The notes under the pieces: model-generated
What the model was told of the DNA's origin: nothing
The model's database searches: none
The model's input: only the letters and a program-made list of their open reading frames with translations
Program-made: the position numbers and the translations under genes
Part shown: positions 1-12,378 of the stretch, piece by piece
Layout: every line of letters begins with the position of its first letter
Position numbering within the stretch: the first letter of the stretch is position 1
Source: Lineus longissimus
Taxonomy: Eukaryota; Nemertea; Pilidiophora; Heteronemertea; Lineidae
Length of the DNA: 64,000 bases
Direction of reading: 5' to 3'
Assembly: GCF_910592395.1 (NCBI RefSeq)
Contig: NC_088320.1
Span: 7,812,001-7,876,000, forward strand

Positions 1-958
1 TTGGCAACTTTGGGCAGACCAAAGCAGTAAATATCCAACTATTTTCAGTTAGATCACAGTAGCCATCAGTCTTCTTGGTAAGATAGTTCCAATTGGAAAG
101 TAATTTACCATATATCCCTTCCAACTCCTTGGCTCCGGTGCCAGTTACAGCTTCCATATTGGCAATGTCCACTACAGCCTTGTTAATCCTGGCTAGTGAG
201 TCCCCATACTTGTTCTCCAGCACCTCCAGTACATTCTCATAAGTAGGGTCCTTCAATGCTGCAACCATCTCGCGACATTCACCTTCCAGCAGTGAAATGG
301 CAAAGTGTGCCTTCTCAGTCTCTGTGTATCCGGGTTTAGATATCTCTCCCTCTAATAGATTCCTCCACTGATCAAACATCAGTGGGTCTCCTTTGAACTT
401 CGGGATTTTTAAGTCTCGCTTCCTCCGTGTGATAGTGGCTAGGATCTCAGTCAGCTGATCCCCAGTGATCCCTGTGTTCATATCCTTGAACGCTGATGCA
501 AGACACTTGGTAAATGTATCAGGGGAAAATGTGTCCTTTGATGAACCAGACTTCTTACTTGGCGCCTTGTCGGCTGGGCCATGCCATATCCCCTCCAATC
601 TTTGGATCTTTGCGTCCATCATGATGTAGGCATCCTTGTATCGGTTCTCAACGGCTTCCTCCTTCGCTTGGGCATCCCCCGACATTCCTTCAATTCGGGC
701 ATCGTTATCTGTATGGTAATCGATCTCATCTTGAACATCCTGTAAGTCCGAATACATCTCTTTGAGCTGTGCCTGTGCCTTGATGGAAGCCCGCACCTCC
801 AACTCAAACTGTTCCTCATCTCGCGGTTCTACAGCATTGAACCCCATGGCTGCATCATAATGCTTCCGAACAGTAGTCTCTGTCTTGGTGTAACGCCGGC
901 GAGCATGTGTCCTCTTATCCAAACACACCTCTAATGTAGGAGGATCCTTGTCTCCCAT
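1..958 (-). CDS. BEL/Pao-like retrotransposon Gag, 5' part, runs off the window
   Basis: An uninterrupted frame runs from an ATG at 958-956 to the window edge, giving 319 residues with no stop. Residues 45-125 are charged and rich in Glu, Gln and Lys, and look helical. Residues 183-262 match the pattern I know from the DUF1759 Gag region of BEL/Pao elements: a hydrophobic Ile-Pro-Lys-Phe-Lys-Gly-Asp-Pro start, an aromatic-Asp-Gln-Trp motif, a Thr-Glu-Thr-Glu-Lys segment, Leu-Leu-Glu-Gly-Glu, then Leu-Glu-Asn-Lys-Tyr-Gly-Asp. Zinc knuckles, protease and RT would lie beyond the left edge. Direct repeats and a possible LTR lie upstream of the start. The open frame suggests a fairly young insertion. 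The family call rests on motif memory, not on a search. Confidence 0.7.
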   Translation of the reverse strand, partial: MGDKDPPTLEVCLDKRTHARRRYTKTETTVRKHYDAAMGFNAVEPRDEEQFELEVRASIKAQAQLKEMYSDLQDVQDEIDYHTDNDARIEGMSGDAQAKEEAVENRYKDAYIMMDAKIQRLEGIWHGPADKAPSKKSGSSKDTFSPDTFTKCLASAFKDMNTGITGDQLTEILATITRRKRDLKIPKFKGDPLMFDQWRNLLEGEISKPGYTETEKAHFAISLLEGECREMVAALKDPTYENVLEVLENKYGDSLARINKAVVDIANMEAVTGTGAKELEGIYGKLLSNWNYLTKKTDGYCDLTENSWIFTALVCPKLP

Positions 959-1054
959 GATGCTAACTAATGCCAATTTTAGTTACCAAAAAATATATTT
1001 CCCAAATTTGACTTACTCAGGAAAACACTCACATGAAAGCCCCCTGATGCTTTC

Positions 1055-1302
1055 TAAACCTCAAGACCAGATTCAATCAAGTGTTGAATCATACACTCAG
1101 TTTCTAGGGCAAACACAAGAACGGAACTCAGTATGATTTTCTTAACCTTAGACCAGATTCAATCAAATGTTGAATCATACTCTCAGTTTCTAGGGCAAAC
1201 GCTAGAAAACAACTCAGTAAGATTTTCTTTAAACCTTAGACCAGATTCAATCAAGTGTTGAATCATACACTCAGTTTCTAGGACAAGCGCTAGAAATATC
1301 TC
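1055..1302. repeat. 86-88 bp direct repeat, three copies, upstream of gag
   Basis: The word GACCAGATTCAATCAA begins at 1065, 1151 and 1239, giving periods of 86 and 88 bp, and the units are about 90 percent alike. The array lies about 100 bp upstream of the Gag start (minus strand), in the place of the untranslated leader of the BEL-like element. I see no coding content. Confidence 0.8.
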
Positions 1303-1443
1303 GAAAAGTCAATTTATTCAATGAAACGATCAGTTGTCATCACTCTCCAGACACTGGTTGGAGTCAAGCTCAACAATTTGCTCTTAGAAAGTTTCCATAA
1401 CAAAAGAAGACCGGGCCGAACATCCGGTCGGAGAGACCATAAT

Positions 1444-2269
1444 GTGGTGGACTGTATCTAAATTTCTCAGGTTTGTAAAGTCACAACCAGTGTGGATGGA
1501 AATGAGATGACAGACAACTGTATGTATGAAACAATATATTCAAATTCTATAATTCAACTATGTACAGATATTACAAGTCAGTCTTTGGTCTTGATCATTG
1601 GCAACAACAGCACAATCACGGGTTCATCTATGGTGTGGATCATCGAAGACGATAGGAACAGTAGCAAGTAGGTACAATGTATGGTAGCCTCAAGTGGTAA
1701 CGACAGCAATCAGCACACGAAGACGATCTCGTTACGAACGAACAGCATCAGGTCAATAGCATAGATGCAGATGACTTCGTCTCTCTACAACTCAGTTTAG
1801 TTCACAGCGAAGGTACGTAATGATGGCCATATGATGGCATAAGAACGAATATACTATTTCGTCTCCTCTCAACGACTCGGTGCAGTCTCAACGACTCAGC
1901 TCACAGACAGTCAGCAATTATCTTGACAGGTATATGACACACACACAGACGATGTGATGGGCGTCTCGTAGGTTATTCAACGGTCCTCGCATTGGAGTAA
2001 TGTACAGCTGTGTAATGCATGATGGGATGCTATAGTATACACAGAAAGTTCTACTGCATACAGAGAAGCACGTAATTCTCGGAATGGCTTAATAAACAGC
2101 TCATTTTCTCGATATACGAATGTCACTTTGTCTTAAATACACCAGTTTTAGGTACCCCAGAATCTCATCTTTCACAGGGACGCAAAGGTGTCCATAGAAC
2201 GTATTAGAATCGATCGAATTCGACGATTAGGAAAATCCGACCTGGCTTGTTGGTCCAGGATTTCCCGCC
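1444..2269 (-). mobile_element. Candidate 5' LTR of the BEL-like element
   Basis: This is a tentative call. Read on the minus strand, a segment that could begin TGGCGGGAAATCC (2269) and end CCACCACA (1444) is followed, after three bases, by TGGTCTCTCCGACCGG (1440-1425). That string has the TGG start expected of a tRNA primer-binding site. TG...CA ends and the position upstream of the gag leader fit an LTR. The partner LTR lies outside the window, so neither boundary is confirmed. Confidence 0.3.
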
Positions 2270-2349
2270 ATGCTTCTCTACATACGGGTATTTTTACAAA
2301 ACAAACTCCCCCCACGCCACCTAGTAGAACGAAAGGGAACTAAACGAAA

Positions 2350-2672
2350 AAAAAAGACAAACTGTCTTCAAGTTGTCTCCAGCACAGGAGGTATGGAGTC
2401 CACTATAGGCTACATTCCACCTATGCGGGATCTTGTACTTGCCCTGGTATAGACACTCGGGTACAAGGGACCACGGCTTTCAGTCTCATCCGACAGACCC
2501 TCGAGTATTTCAAACGTTTGTACGTGTTGTGAAGAGCCAGGAATTTTAGTTCCTTGAAAGCCACGCCAGTTCATCCAAAAAAAATATTGTGGGTTCTCCC
2601 CATGATAGAACCCGGGCCCTTTTGCGTGGTAGTCAGCAGTGTTAACCACCAGGCTATGAGGCTCCTTGATAT
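2350..2672 (-). mobile_element. tRNA-derived SINE
   Basis: On the minus strand the head (2672-2590) contains TAGCCTGGTGG, one base off the Pol III A-box consensus, and a degenerate B-box around GGGTTCTATCATGG, about 45 bp apart as in a tRNA. The body continues to a T-rich stretch near 2350. No SINE family is assigned and the tail boundary is approximate. Confidence 0.5.
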
Positions 2673-2899
2673 TATAGCCTTTTATTTACTCAATGCTACA
2701 TATACATGACTTCACTCTACATTACATGTACAACATTACCAATGCTGCTCGTACCTTTTATACATCTTGTATTTGTATATCGTTTACAAATCAATAAAAT
2801 TTTATGCTAGTTACAAATATTATATTGACTTTCATTCTTTAAAGGGAGATCCAAGTAAAACCAGCTACTATGCCTACATGTACCAGTCCAGCAAAAATC

Positions 2900-5192
2900 A
2901 CTTGGCTGTGACTAGAGGTTTTGATTGTGTCCTGGCACACAAGCTAGGATCAGTCTTTATAAGGTAGACTGTCTGTGACTAGAGGTGTTGATTGTGGCCA
3001 GGGACACAAGCTAGGACCAGTCTTTATAAGGGAGACTGGCTGTGACTAGAGGTGTTGACTGTGTCCAGAGACACAAGCTAGGACCAGTCTTTAAGGAAGA
3101 CTGGCTGTGACTAAAGATGTTGATTGTGTCCTGGCACACAAGCTAGGATCAGTCTTTATAAGGGAGACTGGATGTGACTGGAGGTGTTGATTGTGGCCAG
3201 GGACACAAGCTAGGACCAGTCTTTATAAGGTAGACTGGCTGTGACTGGAGGTGTTGACTGTGTCCAGGGACACGAGCTAGGACCAGTCTTTATAAGATAG
3301 ACTGGTGGTGTTGACTGTGTCAAGAGAGACATGCTAGGACCAGTCTTTATAAGGTAGACTGGATGTGACTGGAGGTGTTGATTGTGTCCAGAGACACAAG
3401 CTAGGACCAGTCTTTATAAGGGAGACTGGCTAAGACTAGAGGTGTTGACTGTGTCCTCGGACACAAGCTAGGATCAGTCTTTATAAGGGAGACTGGATGT
3501 GACTGGAGGTGTTGATTGTGGCCAGGGACACAAGCTAGGACCAGTCTTTATAAGGTAGACTGGCTGTGACTGGAGGTGTTGACTGTGTCTACGGAGACAA
3601 GCTAGGACCAGTCTTTATAAGGGAGACTGGCTAAGACTAGAGGTGTTAGAGGTGTTGACTGTGTCCAGAGACACAAGCTATGATTGGTCTCTATAAGGGA
3701 GACTGGTGGTGTTGATTGTGTCTAGAGAGACAAGCTAGGGCCAGTCTTTATAATGGAGACTGGATGTGACTCGAGCTGATGACTGTGTCCAAGGACACAA
3801 GCTAGGACCAGTCTTTATAAGAGAGACTGACTAAGACTAGAGGTGTCGATTGTGTCCAGAGACACACTCTAGGACCAGTCTTTAGAAGGGAGACTGGCTA
3901 AGACTAGAGGTGTTGACTGTGTCCAGAGACACAAGCTAGGACCAGTCTTTATAAGGGAGATTGGTTAAGACTAGAGGACTGTGTTGACTGTGTCCAGGGA
4001 CACAAGCCAGGACCAGTCTTTATAAGATAGACTGGTGGTGTTGAATGTGTCCAGAGAGACAAGCTAGGACCAGTCTTTATCATAGAGACTGGATGTGACT
4101 GGGGGTGTTGATTGTGTCCAGGGAAACAAGCTAGGATCAGTCTTTATAAGGGAGACTGATGGTGTTGACTGTGTCTAGAGAGACAAGCTAGGACCAGTCT
4201 TTATAAGGGAGACTGGCTGTGACTAGAGGTGTTGATTGTGTCCTGGCACACAAGCTAGGATCAGTCTTTATAAGGGAGACTGGCTGTGACTGGAGGTGTT
4301 GACTGTGTCCAGAGACACAAGCTAGGACCAGTCTTTATAAGATAGACTGGCTGTGACTGGAGGTGTTGACTGTGTCTACAGAGACAAGCTAGGACCTGTC
4401 TTTATAAGGGAGACTGGCTAAGACTAGAGGTGTTGACTGTGTCCAGAGACACAAGCCAGGACCAGTCTTTATAAGATAGACTGGTGGTGTTGACTGTGTC
4501 CAGAGAGACAAGCTAGGACCAGTCTTTATCATAGAGACTGGATGTGACTGGAGGTGTTGACTGTGTCCAGAGACACTAGCTAGGACCAGTCTTTATAATG
4601 GAGACTGGATGTGACTGGAGGTGTTGACTGTGTCCAGAGACACTAGCTAGGACCAGTCTTTATAATGGAGACTGGATGTGACTGGAGGTGTTGATTGTGT
4701 CCAGGGACACAAGCAAGGACCAGTTTTTATAATGGAGACTGGCTGTGACTAGAGGTGTTGACTGTGTCCAGAGACACTAACTAGGACCAGTCTTTATAAT
4801 GAAGACTGGATGTGACTGGAGGTGTTGACTGTGTCCAGGGACACAAGCTAGGACCAGTCGTTATAATGGAGACTGGATGTGACTAGAGGTGTTGATTGTG
4901 TCAAGGTACACAAGCTAGGACCAATCTTTATAATGGAGATTGAATGTGACTGGAGCTGATGACTGTGTCCTGGGACACAATCTAGGACCAGTCTGTATAA
5001 TGGAGACTAGATGTGACCGAAGGTGTTGACTGTGTCCAGGGAGATAAGCTAGTATCAGTCGTTATAATGGAGACTGAATGTGACTAGAGGTGTTGATTGT
5101 GTCCAGGTACACAAGCTAGGACCAATCTTTATAATGAAGAATGGATGTGACTAGAGGTGTTGATTGTGTCCAGGTACACAAGCTAGGACCTA
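2900..5192. repeat. 68-bp minisatellite with two dyads per unit, about 34 copies
   Basis: Units of about 68 bp carry GGTGTTGATTGTGTCC, then GGACACAAGCTAGGACC, then AGTCTTTATAAGGGAGACT. Each unit has two inverted repeats: TGTGTCC with GGACACA, and CCAGTCT with AGACTGG. Some units lose the middle GTGACTAGAG part, giving a shorter period. The same family recurs at 18938-19556. No reading frame persists. Confidence 0.9.
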
Positions 5193-8100
5193 GTTGTAGG
5201 CTGGATCAGGTTGTTTTCTTTTTAAAAAAACGTCAATATTCAAACTACATGTACCCCTACATCTTATGATTACTTAGATCCTCGTTCGTAGTTCTTCATA
5301 AGGCTTTCGAAACCTGCCTAATGCACGAAATGAAGCACACCCGCATCCCATGGCTCCCGAACGAAATCGAATCGAGTTAGTAGTTATTGATACCCGCATT
5401 GCGACAAGTTGTTTACATCCAACAAGAAGCAGGGTTAAAGGATGTGATGATGGGAAATAAAATGGCAGCCAAAACGCGAGCACATTTTTGGAGAAAGTTT
5501 TCAAAATATTTCAGTAAAGTGTGCATTTATTCTGGTAAGTTATCAAAGTGCCACGAGTTGATAGAGCGCGGCGCAGACTGCACTTCGCGTCAAGGTGCCG
5601 CGTGATCAAAATATTCTGAGAAGGTGTTCTGACATGCTTTTCCCCCCCCTTTTACTAGAATCTAAAGGGTGTCCCATCCATAGAAAGACGCAGTGGTGTT
5701 GTTTTATTAGTCGCTCAGCAATAAGACCCATAGAAGAGTTTTCGTTTGCACTGATAACTGTCCAGTACAGTTAAGAGGTGGTGACACAACCAACTCGATG
5801 AAAAAAGGTGACGCTGTCACAACCGCACTGAAACATGGACGGTGTGACTCTCACAACCAGTCAAGCTGTTGTCCCTGTGCGACAGAACATGTTGCGACTA
5901 TCATAACCAGTAAGAGCATATTGTGACTGTCACAACCACATATTCGAACATGGGGTCACAGTCACAATCAGTCAACACAATTGAATCTGACCAGCAGGCT
6001 GTCTTCATTTGAGAGAAGACTCAACGTAAAATACTGTCTTGCTACATAACGCAACAGCTGTGGACTGACCGGCCTGTCCTCGCCAGGGAGGTGACGCTTT
6101 GCTCAGTAGCTTTACAAGAGGACACAGTGGAATCTAACCAGGCTGTCGCCATCAGAAAGGCGACTCCAAAAGAGTGTCTTCACATGATATAATTGTTGAC
6201 TGACCAGTCTGTGTTCGCTCGGGAGGCAACGCTTTTTTCATCAGCTTCACCAAATATCTGTAGTTGAACTGGGTATAACTGCAACGGTTTGAGGTGTATG
6301 GGACATCTGGAAGACCGTGGTTGTGACATGCAGAATAAGGACTGGTCCTTGATTCGTCTGCATCGGACTTGGTGACATTCGTTTTGAAGGTGTGGTAACC
6401 GAGAGACACTCTGAGGATGTGAACTTTTACGAGGCATCCGAAGTACCATTTGTTCCCGGACATTCTATCCCAGGACAATTAAAACTTCTTCACTGACCGA
6501 CACTGTTATTGTATTCTGACGGATTGTGGTGTTCGGTTCATGAGCCAATAGCGCAGAGATTTAAGTGAATAATAGAATCCTTTGTTCTCCGGACATTCTA
6601 TCCGAGGACAATTTAAACGTCTACACCGGCCGTTGCACATCGTGAGGAAGGTAGACCATGGGTGATTCTTTTAAACAAGGACGGGGGTCTGGTGTCCTCC
6701 GCCAAATCCCCTACTTCCACGCCCGGGCATCCTTGTCTTCTTCCAAGGTTTTTGTGTTGCACTCCCGAGGCCGTGCGATTTCGTCATTCTACATGTATTC
6801 ATACTGACTCCGTGGGGAGGGGAGGGGGCCGAAGCAGGTACCATTGCGTCCGGTGTTTAGATCTTCATAATTGTACATAAGAAACGCATGAGAGACAGTT
6901 TAATATGCTGTCTCTGTTTTCTCTCCTCCTTTTTCCTCAAGTCAAACGCTATATGGACGTTCATCGTATTATAAAAGGGGACACTGATGAATATAGGAAC
7001 ATGAAAGTCATAACACCGGCTTGTGTCACTTTCACGTTCGTCTGAGTACCGTGAAAAGAGAAACAGACCAAGGATGGAATGAATGGGGACAAAAAGTTTC
7101 ATAAAGCTGGTCCACAAAGAAGGTCTGGCGGACCATTTGTCAGTGCAGGCCTATTTCTCGTAACCTTTTCTTTCGCTTTAGAGGTACCGCCTGTATTACA
7201 TAACATGATTACGACTTCGTCAAAGAATGACGAGTCTCGCAATCACGCCGGAGAGGCAAGATCCACGTGGCCGCCTCTGCCATCTTGAAAACGTGTCTGT
7301 GAAAGCGTCCACCAAAATCTCAATTTACTTGACGAAAATTCATAGTTCAACAGAAACAACATCATAGAATCGATGGTGAGTATTTAGGCCATATCAATGT
7401 GCAGGTTGTTCGTCTAAACTGGGTGTAATTGCCGCGATATTTGCGATTTTTGTTGGGTTTGGAGTTCGCCTCTTGAGCAGAAATGGAAGTTTGTTTGAGT
7501 GTCAATATTTGAACTGCGATGCGGACACAACACCATGGAGTTGCTATCCCTTGGCCGGCGCAGGCCCTACCCTTGCAAGACCACCAGCTACACTATATTA
7601 TGATATTTCTTTTGACAGGACGTGTCTTTTACGCCCGCCCCCCCTCCCCCCGCCACGAGATGCTGTCTGGTGTAGTTTTCAAGAAGTACATGAATTACCA
7701 TGATAGTGTCCCCAAATTAAACATACATGTAAATGCTTATCTACATATCCTTTTCTTCATTTGCAGAGCTCCCGCATCCTGATGTCCTACAGAGACTGCC
7801 GCTTCTCATTTCAACTAGGAAAATAATTGTAAGTAAACTATCAAGGTCATATAGGTGAACTGTAGTTAAAACGTTTATAGTTGAATTGTGAAACTCGTAC
7901 ATTTGAGGTTGAATCATCGAATTTTATAGTTGAATCTTGGACCACTGGAGTTTACCATGACATCAAAGTAACAACAGATACACTCATTCAACAACAAGCA
8001 CACTCATTCAAGCAATTAACTTGAAGTTGTCCTGTCTTCTAATGTTCATGATATCTTGAATAATCTTGGGGATCATTTGATTTTAAAACATGACTTTTAC

Positions 8101-8850
8101 GTCATGGTAAACTCCAGTCGCCTGTGAAGGGGCTTTTCAAAATGGCCGAAAAGTATTTTCGCAAACTGTTGGAAAGATTAGATCATTGATAATACCCTTC
8201 ACCCCACCACGAAATGTGTTGTGCTCAAAAGCATGTTCACATGGCGACGAAATATAGGGTCACAATCGAAAAAAATTCTCCCTTCGTCTCAGAGTATAAA
8301 CTCTTTTTGACGAATAAGCCATGATGACGTCTTTGATTCGATTTTGACGATCGTGTGTGGCGTAAGCATATACATTTGCCACATCTCTAATCTGTACTGA
8401 ATATTACTTATGATATTTTTTTATAATCAAACATTGTCTCTCTTTGTATCTTTTTAGGACGACAAAGAACTTGTTCACGTGCTCTATCCAGCCCATTCTC
8501 CGCAGCTTTTCTCCATACGATGGCGACTCGACTTCAGTTCTTCCGTTTATCTGTAACTTCATTTAATCTGTATGATCTTTTGAACTAATTAAAGTTATTA
8601 ATTCTAATACAAGCTTACTTTTTATTGTCCGCAGAGTTACGATGGGAGCGCACAATCAGTCCTCAGCTTTCTGAAATGTTTTTCTTGATCTTTTTAATTG
8701 AATTGAAAAGATTTTTCTCCTCCGGTGTTTCAGTATGAAACTTCTTCCGTGGCATCCTCAATTGTTTTGAATACAAAAACTTTTCATTTCTTTGAAAGTT
8801 TTCTTTATTCCTTAAAAAATTCTTGAAAAATTTACTAAGTCCACAAAAGT
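5193..8850. other. No gene recognised; AT-rich non-coding sequence
   Basis: I see only short chance frames here. Around 5830-5980 there is a loose repetition of GTGACTGTCACAACCA-like words. Around 6440-6640 two inverted GGACATTCTATCC segments resemble the AGAAATGCAA-ended elements at 14.4 and 15.7 kb. A CT-rich run sits at 7635-7660. If the distal exons at 16.6 and 12.4 kb end the minus-strand gene, this stretch is 3' flanking DNA. Confidence 0.4.
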
Positions 8851-8935
8851 TCAAAAAATATTTGAGCGTGACTCCAGTCCGTATCTTTTTTTCTGTGATT
8901 TTTTCTGAAAAATACGCTAAGTCCACAAAACTCGA

Positions 8936-9017
8936 AAAAAAAATCGTGCGTGACCTCCCCTCGTAACTTTTTTCTTCTAAAAAGTTACGGAGCGAGGTCA
9001 CGCACGATTTTTTTTTC
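8936..9017. repeat. Long hairpin, arms of about 35 bp
   Basis: ATCGTGCGTGACCTC at 8943 is answered in inverse by GAGGTCACGCACGAT ending at 9008. Outside this core the match extends through the AT-rich ends and the CTCGTAAC/GTTACGGAG inner part with a few mismatches. The loop is under 10 bp. A related, degenerate non-inverted unit (ACTAAGTCCACAAAA ... GTGAC) precedes it at about 8835-8880. Confidence 0.75.
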
Positions 9018-11448
9018 GACGATTTTGGAGATAGCCTATATTCTGAGGGTCCCCTTTTTTTGGAAAAAATCCGTTGATCCGAGGTTGTCCTTGTCCTTTA
9101 GAAGGTTGAAGAAGTCATTATGACTTGTTATTCGTTGCAAAGTTCAATAGTTATTGCATTCAATGTTCATTTCATGTTCAATTGATACATTTGAATTCAA
9201 AGTTTCTATTATGTGCGATACAATTGAAGATTATGAGTGAGGTTTCCACATAGCTTCGGAAGACTTTATGTGCAGTTCGTGTTATCATGCCCAAGTACAG
9301 TGTAAAGAATATTTTATATGTCGGACAGAAGTGTTTATGTGTGATGTTACAACCGTTAAATAGTTGAAAGGATCGAAAATAGCAACTTTGAAACAACCTA
9401 GCAAGGCAGTTTCAAAGACCTTGTTCACCTTTTGCCAACCATTCAACGGAAGTAACGTCAACATGGATAATTCTGCACAGCATATAAATATCTTACAGCA
9501 TACACATGGCATAATATCACGAGTTGCACGACAGGTCTACCAAAGATAATGTGATAACATTACCACAATCTTTGTATCGCACATGATAAAAACCTTGAAA
9601 ACAAAAGTATCAATCATTGAACAGGAATATAAACACTGAATGGTAATAACTATCAAATTTTGCCACGAATAACAAGTCATATATCGAGGGTCTTCAGATT
9701 TGCCAGATGTACAACAAAACTTGAAATACTGAAATCTTGGAGGATCTAAAATGTGTCGTCCAAAACACTCTTATTATTGATAAATTGGATATCTCGAAGG
9801 TTTCACTTCATGTCAAGCTATTTGCAGCATTCTGTATGTTTTGACAAGTGGTAGATTTCAGTTTTGTAGTACTTGTGACAAACCTGTAAGGTCTATCACC
9901 ACATAAGCGTTTCACGTGGCATATATCACATACAGTCTTTGCTATTTCACGTTGAGCGTTGCCAACGGAGAATTAAAGACTCTGTGGAATATTCACCGCG
10001 TGAAATGCCTATGTGGAGGTAAGCCTTTTAGCCGATGACAGACTAAAGCGTAAAACGACGTGCTTCTGCACTCATGACATTTTGATGCGCTCGTGTGTCA
10101 CCAACTTTCATGCAGAAAGATACAAGTGCACTTTTACCGAAAACATTCTTATCATGGGGGTGGGACAGGGATAATTCATCTGGTGGCAAAATGGGCTATA
10201 TTGAGTTTTTACAGTAATATTCAACTGTAAACCTCATTATCTCAAAACTCGGTAAAGTGCACTTTCCTGCATAAGACCCTCGATTTGACTACTTCAGCTT
10301 TATTGATTGCCTTTGCTATCTTCAAAGATCGAAGTGAAGGCAACGCGTCAAAGTGAAGAAACCAAATAGAAGACGAAACTTTAAACATAACATTTTATTA
10401 CTACTCTTTCTACGCAATCATATATTACATACATTGTTATAAATTTCTGCGTTTCACAGATGCATTATGAGGCGTAATGCTGTAAAATCACATGTATAAG
10501 ACCATTATTTACATATTTCAACACAATCTCCCAATCAAAATGGTAGAAAGGCATTTTTAAGCTTTAGTTTTTCTGGGGAGGTCTACACTAGCACCTCCCC
10601 CCATGATTCAGCCATACCGAACACCGGGTAGCCGGCACTGAAAAATTGATAATAACGATCGATAAGATGGTCTTATAGAAGTGAGATTAGAGTATTTCTT
10701 ACATAGTCTGAATCAGTTTAATCCATTTAAATCCAATGTTGCACAATGTATTGCTGCCCAACTCTAAGAAATTGTTTCTTAAGGACACTCTAGAAAGTGA
10801 TTGAATTTTCATGATGGACATATATCGTATGGCGGCGAGAATTCATATTGATATTCTAAAGAAACAGCTTCGTACAGCAGCAGTTTAAGGGGAGGCTATA
10901 GGCAGGAGCAAGTCTCGTTTGGGGGCAGTATCAGTCTGGCACGAGGAATATGGAATACATAACCAGACTAAGCTATCCCACTCCATGTAATTGTGAATGC
11001 TTGTCACAAAGAGGTAAAAAAAGACCCCATTGGTCCTGCCTTTTAGTCCCATTTAAGCCTAGAGTTGTTCACTACAGAAGATATGGCATTCACATAATAC
11101 AATGTATATCAGTATAAGGTGTATCAGAAATATTCCCCTTTTCCCGATCCAGTCAGAATTTCTAAATTAAAGGGTGAACTTGGTCGATTTGAATTTCAAA
11201 ACAAATTTTACAAATCATTATCCCAATGCAATCCATTCTCTTGGCCTATCATTGTTCGAGGAACGACGACCGTCATTCAATTGAATGTACAGATTACGGG
11301 ACACAACACATCTATTGTACTTGCACACAGGATTGCACTGTGGCCCGTAATAGGTATAATCAATTGAACAACGACTACGTGAACGTTCGCCAACAAAGAA
11401 GTGCCTATTATTTTCAGTGACTCTCTAATAAACCAGCCAGATCAGAGG
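9018..11448. other. No gene recognised; one spaced inverted repeat
   Basis: AT-rich sequence. The only structure I find is an inverted repeat, ATGCAGAAAGATACAAGTGC near 10111 against the inverse of GGTAAAGTGCACTTTCCTGC near 10252, with the central AAGTGCACTTT nearly palindromic. This could be a miniature transposon of about 165 bp. Confidence 0.4.
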
Positions 11449-11523
11449 GTGTTTTGGTGGTCTAGTGGTTAGAGCGTCGGACTTTTGACCTGGAGGACTT
11501 GGGTTCGAATCCTGTCCGAACAC
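11449..11523 (+). tRNA. tRNA-like gene, Lys (UUU) type, possibly degenerate
   Basis: A 75-base segment contains TGGTCTAGTGG, a perfect match to the Pol III A-box consensus, and GGTTCGAATCC, a perfect B-box. A run of seven T follows directly as a Pol III terminator. The acceptor arms GTGTTTT and CGAACAC pair at six of seven positions, including one wobble. The anticodon loop reads CTTTTGA, giving anticodon TTT (Lys). The anticodon and T stems contain mismatches and wobbles, so it may be a tRNA pseudogene or a SINE head. Transcription looks likely; a working tRNA is doubtful. Confidence 0.5.
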
Positions 11524-12378
11524 TTTTTTTATGATTCGGAATTTTAACATAACGTCTCAAGCATTTTTATTAGGGAAGAGCCTTTAAAGAAAGTCTAAAC
11601 AAATTAGCTGAAGGAAGGTAAACCAAAAAGAATGTCCGGTTTCCTGCAGAAACTGTTCAATGTTTGTATTTTTCGTTTTGTTAAAACCTTTTCAATGAAT
11701 TTTTTTTCAAATATGGTTTGATAAAAATAACATCAAATATTCAGAATTTTTTATCGAAAGCCAGAATTAGTAAAAATTCAAAATTGAGATGTCGCGATTC
11801 TTGAACTTGTCCGAAAGCAACAAATCAATGACCCATACAGAACCTGATAATCACAATTTGAAGCTAAGGCACCAAACTGATTGAAAACTTCAACAAAGAT
11901 TACATTTCATCCACTCTCGCTTCTGAAATCTGCCAGTTATTCAGTACAATAGTGTGCAAAAATCCATCCTTCTAAATGTTTTGTGCTTTAAAGTACCATT
12001 GCTTTTTTTCTTTTTTGCCAAGCGTTTGTGTTTAAATTACCACAATTTCATGTGACAATGTTGATTATCAGGTTATGCATGAGAACAAACAACGTTACAC
12101 TTGTCACGTTAATGCAGCTCTCTGCGCTTATTGATGACCCACTTCAGATGAAGAATTCATCGAGTCTTTGACGCGGAATTTCAAATTGGCGTAAGCACGG
12201 AGGTATTATTAAGTAATAATACCTCCATGGCGTAAGGCAGCATCATTAGGAAAAGGGCTGCTCTGGGCTTACTCTAAAAGACGCTGAGCAACATTGAAAA
12301 AGTTCAGCATAACTATTACAGGTGTAACTGGTGTTTGACAAGAAGATTTACAAGTGTATACAATGTATTGTCTTGCCT
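11524..12378. other. Non-coding; possible 3' UTR or flank of the minus-strand gene
   Basis: There is no supported frame. If the exon at 12518-12379 is terminal, this AT-rich sequence would start the 3' UTR (minus strand). I did not find a convincing AATAAA signal close to the stop. A short palindrome, GGAGGTATTATTAAGTAATA with its partner, lies at about 12199-12226. Confidence 0.35.
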
